Assembly: GCA_004151065.3 (NCBI GenBank)
Contig: NWUY0300064473.1
Location: forward strand, 1,682-25,243
DNA length: 23,562 nt
Direction of reading: 5' to 3'
Origin: Larix sibirica
Taxonomy: Eukaryota > Streptophyta > Pinopsida > Pinales > Pinaceae
Positions 18,818 through 23,562 of this stretch are shown here, one piece after another. The notes below the pieces were generated by a model. The model did not search any database, had not been told where the DNA came from, and worked only from the letters and a program-made list of their open reading frames with translations. The first letter of the stretch is position 1. Every line of letters begins with the position of its first letter. The position numbers were made by a program, and so were the translations under genes.

Positions 18818-19107
18818 TTAGGATCCCATTTCCATCAACCTATCCCGTAATTTATCCCTAGACCCTTTGAAATCAACAAAACAACACCATGTTTCTTTGT
18901 CTTTGTTGTCATAAGTATTTTCGATTGTGTGCCTAAGCATAATCCAATGGTTGATGGTGGAGTGATTTGGTCGGAAACCAACTTGCCCTTGAGCTATTTT
19001 GTCATTTTCCACTAACCCACATGCTAAATGTTTTCTCCATGATCTCTTATATGATACTGGTAAACAATGGGCTATTCATGGTGGTCTTTTAGTTCTTTGG
19101 GTCATTT
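18818..19107 (-). pseudogene. LINE reverse transcriptase, N-terminal part
   Basis: The polymerase that copies LINE RNA at the target site. The open block 19012-18818 contains G-Q-V-G-F-R-P-N-H-S-T, I-M-L-R-H-T-I-E and C-C-F-V-D-F-K, matching the conserved Q-A-G-F-R ... D-H-I ... L-R ... F-V-D-F-x-K-A-F-D pattern of plant LINE reverse transcriptases. The expected A-F-D after F-K is changed (G-S-R-D). A frameshift at about 19015-19025 joins it to an upstream piece reading I-M-E-K-T-F-S-M-W. Later RT motifs are not found to the left. Confidence 0.85.
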
Positions 19108-19733
19108 TTGTCTCCCCCTTTGAATATAGGCAGAATGAGGCTCGTTACCTAACTCCTTTGGAATCCCTCTTTAATTATCATATTGAGGAGGGTGGCAATG
19201 TGTTGGGTGATCGAGTCCTTTTCCCATTTCATTTTTTTTGCTTGTAGCCCTTTAATATATTTTGATGTTCTCAATGCTATCGTTTTTATATTCTCTTGCA
19301 CATCTTCTTTTGTGAGCACATCTGCCTATATGTTGATTTATGATGGTTGCTTTCTCTTTGCTAGATTTACATAAATATTGAACTCACACGAGATAACCAT
19401 TAAGTTAGTGCGATATCAAGGGCTCACTTATTTTTGAGACAATAATTGCCTCCAAAAATATTTGGGGTTATCCCTTACCATATTCAACATTTCTTGTTGT
19501 CTCAATGTCACAAACTTACATTTTTTGCTTATTGCCTTGTAATGTTACACTCTTCATTGCACTGAGGGTTCATCGGGAAATTGTTTGATTTTTCTCTTCC
19601 TTTCCCCGGTCTCTTTGTTCCAACACTGTTTTGATTGTCTCCATTAACTCCTTCCATAGATTTGTTGTTTTTGTCTATGGAATCAAGTTGGGAGGCGATT
19701 GTTTCAATTTATGCTCTCAAGATTTATACACTT

Positions 19734-20062
19734 TTATGTGGTAACAACTATTGCTATTTGTGGTGGGTGTGTGTAGTGCAATCCACTTAATCTCTATAGA
19801 CAATGGGTCATGGTATACTGACATCACCTCTTGGCAACCATATTTCACAAAAATTGCTATATTGTTTATTATGTTACCTAAAATCACTATGTAATCCACT
19901 GCACTTTGACCACTATGCATGTAACACATGGCCTCCTTGACCCTTTTCACTGTCAAAGATGATTACAGTACCAATTTTGTGCGCATTACGTCGGCATAAA
20001 ATCTCTTTCCCAAAGTGTGACTTGGTTCCATACATTGATTCCATTTTCCAATCCCCCCATTC
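19734..20062 (-). repeat. 329-bp tandem duplication in LINE endonuclease, copy 1
   Basis: This aligns end to end with 20063-20391, both 329 bases, at roughly 85-90% identity by eye. It encodes (19956-19734) a second version of the endonuclease C-terminal piece with H-S-G-Q-S-A-V-D-Y-I-V-I-L and H-D-P-L-S-I-E-I-K-W. Confidence 0.9.
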
Positions 20063-20391
20063 TTATGTGGTGACAACTATTGCTATTTGTGGTGGTTGTG
20101 TGCTAATGCAATCCACCTAATCTCTACAAACAATGGGTCATGGTTTGATGACATCACCTCTTGGCAATCATAGATCACAAAAGTTGCTATATTGTCTATT
20201 GTGTTAGCTAAAATCACTATGTAATCAACTGCACTTTGACCACTATGTGTGTAACGCATGGCCTCTTGAACCTCTACACTCTCAAAGGCGATTACATACA
20301 CTGACGTTGTGCACATTACATAGACATATAATCTCTTTCTGAAAGTGTGACTTGGTTCCATACATTGATTCCATTTTCTAATCCCCTATTC
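20063..20391 (-). repeat. 329-bp tandem duplication in LINE endonuclease, copy 2
   Basis: This is the upstream copy in reading direction, with the longer open stretch (20361-20083). It starts M-E-P-S-H-T-F-R-K and contains H-S-G-Q-S-A-V-D-Y-I-V-I-L and N-H-D-P-L-F-V-E-I-R-W. The S-x-x-D-Y and S-D/N-H-x-P-L motifs are the substrate-proximal end of APE-type LINE endonucleases; S-D-H has become S-N-H, weakening a catalytic position. Confidence 0.9.
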
Positions 20392-20900
20392 TTCGATCAA
20401 CGATAAGTGGTGTGTGCTATTCAAAAACTCTCAGAGGTTCTATATGCTCCCATTAAAATCCCCTAATGACATCATGTTCCGCTTCTCTTTAAACTTTGGG
20501 ATGTCTCTTAATAGGTGATGGTATGCCTCTTCACTATTTAGTCCCCGTTTCTTATAAAACTTTAATTTATGGGAACCAAAGGAGCATGCCATCAAGAAGA
20601 TTCTAAGGCATCCATCATGAATTTTGAACCAAACATGTTGTTGTTAATATTGGTTTTCTTCAATTTCGTGTTGTCTTGCAACCACTCCTTTATGATGCAA
20701 ACAACTCTCATGTCCTTTATGATTACTCATTGCCTAGTTTCACTTTGACCATATGATGTGTCACTAAATTATGCAACCTTCACGTTCGAAAATTTAAACT
20801 ATAACTATGATGTCATGTCCTTCTTCTAGTGGCATTGGAGCATGACCTCCCCTATGAGGGTAGCCTTGCATTTCTATATATATTTTTCCAATCTAGAGGA
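20392..20900 (-). pseudogene. LINE APE-type endonuclease, central part
   Basis: This enzyme nicks the target DNA to prime reverse transcription. A stretch read with few breaks contains C-L-R-I-F-L-M-A-C-S-F-G-S-H-K-L-K-F-Y, then L-L-R-D-I-P-K-F-K, then the M-S-L-G-D-F-N-G box, with G-D-F-N at 20452-20463. G-D-F-N is the hallmark of exonuclease-III-like LINE endonucleases. A stop follows soon after, before the tandem duplication. Upstream (20900-20700) only broken fragments can be read. Confidence 0.7.
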
Positions 20901-21239
20901 ATCAGTAACTGATTGGGGTCACCATGGAGTGATTTAAGGACCAAACTTAACTAGTTGCCACTATAAACCCCAAGATAGATGCAAAAACTCACAAGCCTCA
21001 CCTTGGTCAAAGAAACCCTATGAGAAGTCTTATGATTTCAAACATGGTGTCTACTGTTTAGCCAAGCCAATTTGGGCTTGCAATTCCGTATCATTACTTT
21101 TAGTATTCCTTGGGTCATGTGGGCATGTCTCCCTATTTTTGACTTGTGCCTTTAGACTCTTCAATCTCAACTTCACTTGCATTGATTCCTTGCTTTTTAC
21201 ACCAAGCCCACTATTTCATTATTTCCTCTCATTGTAGAG

Positions 21240-23562
21240 GTGCGAGAGCGTCATCGATAAACCATTTAAACCCCTTAAACTACATACCTTATGTTTGATT
21301 TTCAATGCACCATACTCCTATTACACCAAAGAGTCTATAAGAGTTTTGGACTAAGTCCAACCAAAAGTTTTAAGTCCACTCCAACAAAAAAATAGATCAT
21401 TTAAAGGAAATATAAATTACTCGTAGCCTCATATTTGGCTCCCATTAACATCTTACAATATTTTTTTATACATTTTAAAATCATGTTTGAGGACATTTGT
21501 TGTCCTTGAAGTGGTCCCACCAAGGTTTGGTTCCCATTACATCAAAAGTTCACACCCCTTGTGATAAAGTCCCAAAGCACAAGTGTGAACATAGGTTGAA
21601 CTAAGAGGGGGCCATTGTCACCTCACCACCCTCTTCTGTTATTTATTGCTATTTCTCCTCTAGCACAAGGGGGATTCCCTACTACTATGATTGCTAAAGA
21701 CTATGAGTGAATGCTTAAGGGAGAAATATGCTTTAACAAAATGAATGGGATTTAGATATGGAAATTAAGTGAGTGATGGTGTGGAAGGGGCTAGTGCCTA
21801 TAATCTATTGGGTGAATAGGGTCATAAGTATAGAACACGAGTAAGGCACTTAAAATGGGAGATGAATATATGATTGCATAGTCCAATCCTTCTACTAAAA
21901 CATCAATAAGAACATTAATCAAGTGATCGCATGAACTAGCCTTGCAAAAAGGATGAACTACAATGGATCAAATCTATTACATAATCCCATTACTCATTAC
22001 AGTAACAAGGAAGTATATGAATTACAATCATTGAATGTAAGAGGAAAGACATTTCCTATTTAACAAGTTCAAATGAAAGTAATTACCACAAGGGTTGCTT
22101 CAAGTATGCACCCTTTACAATAACATCTTCCCATGACAAATTTCAACTTCAAAACTCCATGGCATATTCTTCATTGTATTCCCCAAACACCAAAAGATTT
22201 ACAAGGCCACCAAGAGAGTTTCAATTCAACTTCCTTGTACAATAGAAAAATAGTTTCCCTTTCTAGATCCACTATTTGCTTAGTCAAATTTTCTAAAAAT
22301 ATCAAATTAATGGTTAGATCTATTATTTCCCCAGGGAAAATACTACAATAATAGTTATCATCTAACATACTATTTGAGAATAGTTCAACAAATAATAAGC
22401 AATGGAGTTAGTTAGACCCACCAAGGCCAAGAAGATGGAGCACTTGCTTAGGTGGAAGAATGCTATGACCAAACTTTCACAACTCCTCTACAAATTCACC
22501 CTCCAATATGTGATAGATCCTTCTTTGATGCACCCTCCAAGAACCTTCATGTGTGATTGGATCAAAAGGTTTCACAAGTCTTGATAGATGTGCAATATAT
22601 AACAAACTTGGACCAAGGAATAAAATAATATTTATAGAAGAAGTAGTTTCCTTGAGACAAGTGCTTGACTTAGTAACCTTTTCCAAAATAGAAGGGTGCG
22701 GTTCAAGAGAGAATCTTCCACATGTGCACACCTAACTAACTCTTTGAAGAAAGTGTAACCTCCATCATGATTCGCTCATTCCACATGTGTGGCATTAAGT
22801 AACCACTCTTTAACCATTAAAACACAGTTCAATGCTTGAAAAAGGAGTACACCTCCCTTAAAAACATTTTTTCAATAAATTCATCTTTATTCTTTTGAGA
22901 GGGCGTTCCACGACATCTAAGAGCTTAGTGTTTAGTGGTAATTATCCAAGTAAAAGCAAGGCAAAAGGAGCTAGAAATTTGTTGCAATTAGCCTCCTTGT
23001 GTCATGACCTCAGTGAAATTATCTATCCATTTATCTTCATAAAATTCCTCCTTAGATAATAGTTTCATCATAATAAAGTGTTTCATGTGCGAGAATTTTC
23101 ATACCCCTTAGGGAGTTCCATCTAGGAGCCCCTCAACCTTAATCTTCATGAAATAATCTTCAATTGTGCTTAGCGCCCCCCCTTTAAGTGATTTTATATT
23201 TTTTTCCTAAGTGCAAACCCGAGGTACTTTTGCTAATTAGTGTGATTAGTTCTATTTCTTGGTTGACTTTAATTAATCATACCGAAGCCTTAGAAACTCA
23301 AAGTTAGACACTTTAATTACTTCTTACTTTAATCATACAAGTATTAACTATTTGGAGATGCTCAAACTCAGAACCCAGATTCCTATCTCTTCAATTATTA
23401 ACACTTCAAAACTTAGGGAGACCCCGAGTTCACGGGTTTCCATTCCAGTAAATACTTAAGTGTTAATTAATTGCCTTATTACCTTGGTTAATTATCCTTT
23501 TAATCATCAATAAGAATGAGTGCATCATCTTATGAACTTCATACCTCCTAACCAACCATTAT
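21240..23562. other. No firmly recognised content
   Basis: AT-rich sequence. On the - strand between about 22920 and 22170 several short frames lie in series (84 and 65 codons among them, one with a helical, charged stretch L-E-N-L-T-K-Q-I-V-D-L-E-R-E). They could be pieces of an old retroelement gag, but no conserved motif supports a name. No LTR ends, primer sites or tRNA-like boxes were found. Confidence 0.45.

Larger units (their letters stand above)
18766..21240 (-). mobile_element. Non-LTR retrotransposon (LINE), broken and 3'-truncated
   Basis: Reading leftwards it has an endonuclease region (about 20900-19734), a linker that still has RT-upstream character (K-Y-F-W-R-Q at about 19460), and the beginning of reverse transcriptase (19107-18800). 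RT stops shortly after the first catalytic aspartate region, so the YxDD box, thumb and 3' end are absent. The frame is broken many times. Most LINE copies lose their 5' end, whereas this one has lost its 3' end, implying deletion or rearrangement after insertion. The upstream limit near 21240 is uncertain. Confidence 0.75.

Noticed and set aside
22171-22731. - strand frames as a gag-like gene
   Set aside because: A charged helical stretch alone is not evidence; no conserved retroelement motif is present.
1-23562. CRISPR array, operon, phage or toxin-antitoxin systems
   Set aside because: The repeats seen are tandem or transposon-derived without spacers of uniform size, and all recognisable proteins are plant or plant-transposon types.

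Overview
The window looks like gene-poor plant nuclear DNA. Three things point to this: a subtilisin-like protease of the plant secreted-subtilase type, Ty1/copia retrotransposons primed by plant initiator-Met tRNA, and tRNA-derived SINE-like elements with long non-coding AT-rich spacers. The many old, stop-ridden transposons and very low gene density fit a large gymnosperm (conifer) genome best. That assignment is inference, because no diagnostic single-copy gene is present. No complete host gene is visible. No bacterial-type feature (operon, CRISPR, phage) was found.

Layout. 1-860: tandemly repeated 3' ends of a plant LINE (RNase H tail plus 3' untranslated sequence, + strand). 860-2960: non-coding, with one doubtful exon-like stretch. 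2964-3662: C-terminal third of a subtilase gene (- strand), cut off at an N-N assembly ambiguity. 3665-6350: two copies of a non-autonomous Ty1/copia derivative (called B here) on either side of an 886-bp LTR. 6350-12001: a second Ty1/copia family (called A, Tork/Tnt1-like) on the - strand. It has an almost complete but dead gag-pol (7838-11929), an LTR at 7181-7837, a second PBS-gag start beyond that LTR (6350-7180) and a 72-bp stub of the other LTR. 12233-12330: a stray piece resembling LTR B. 12340-15900: no recognised content. 15922-16125 and about 16646-16889: two SINE-like elements, the first with a convincing target-site duplication. 16900-18600: nothing recognised. 18604-18752: a 56-bp tandem repeat. 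18766-21240: a broken LINE (- strand) with endonuclease and reverse transcriptase remnants and an exact 329-bp tandem duplication inside the endonuclease. 21240-23562: nothing firmly recognised.

The genes do not form a working pathway; this is a record of repeated transposition, recombination and decay. The points most worth checking are: the LTR-internal-LTR-internal arrangement seen for both copia families; premature stops at the same two gag positions in both family A copies; the B family, in which gag is joined almost directly to the start of reverse transcriptase; the exact duplication inside the LINE endonuclease; and the abrupt subtilase/transposon junction at the ambiguous bases. I see no evidence of a previously undescribed functional system.
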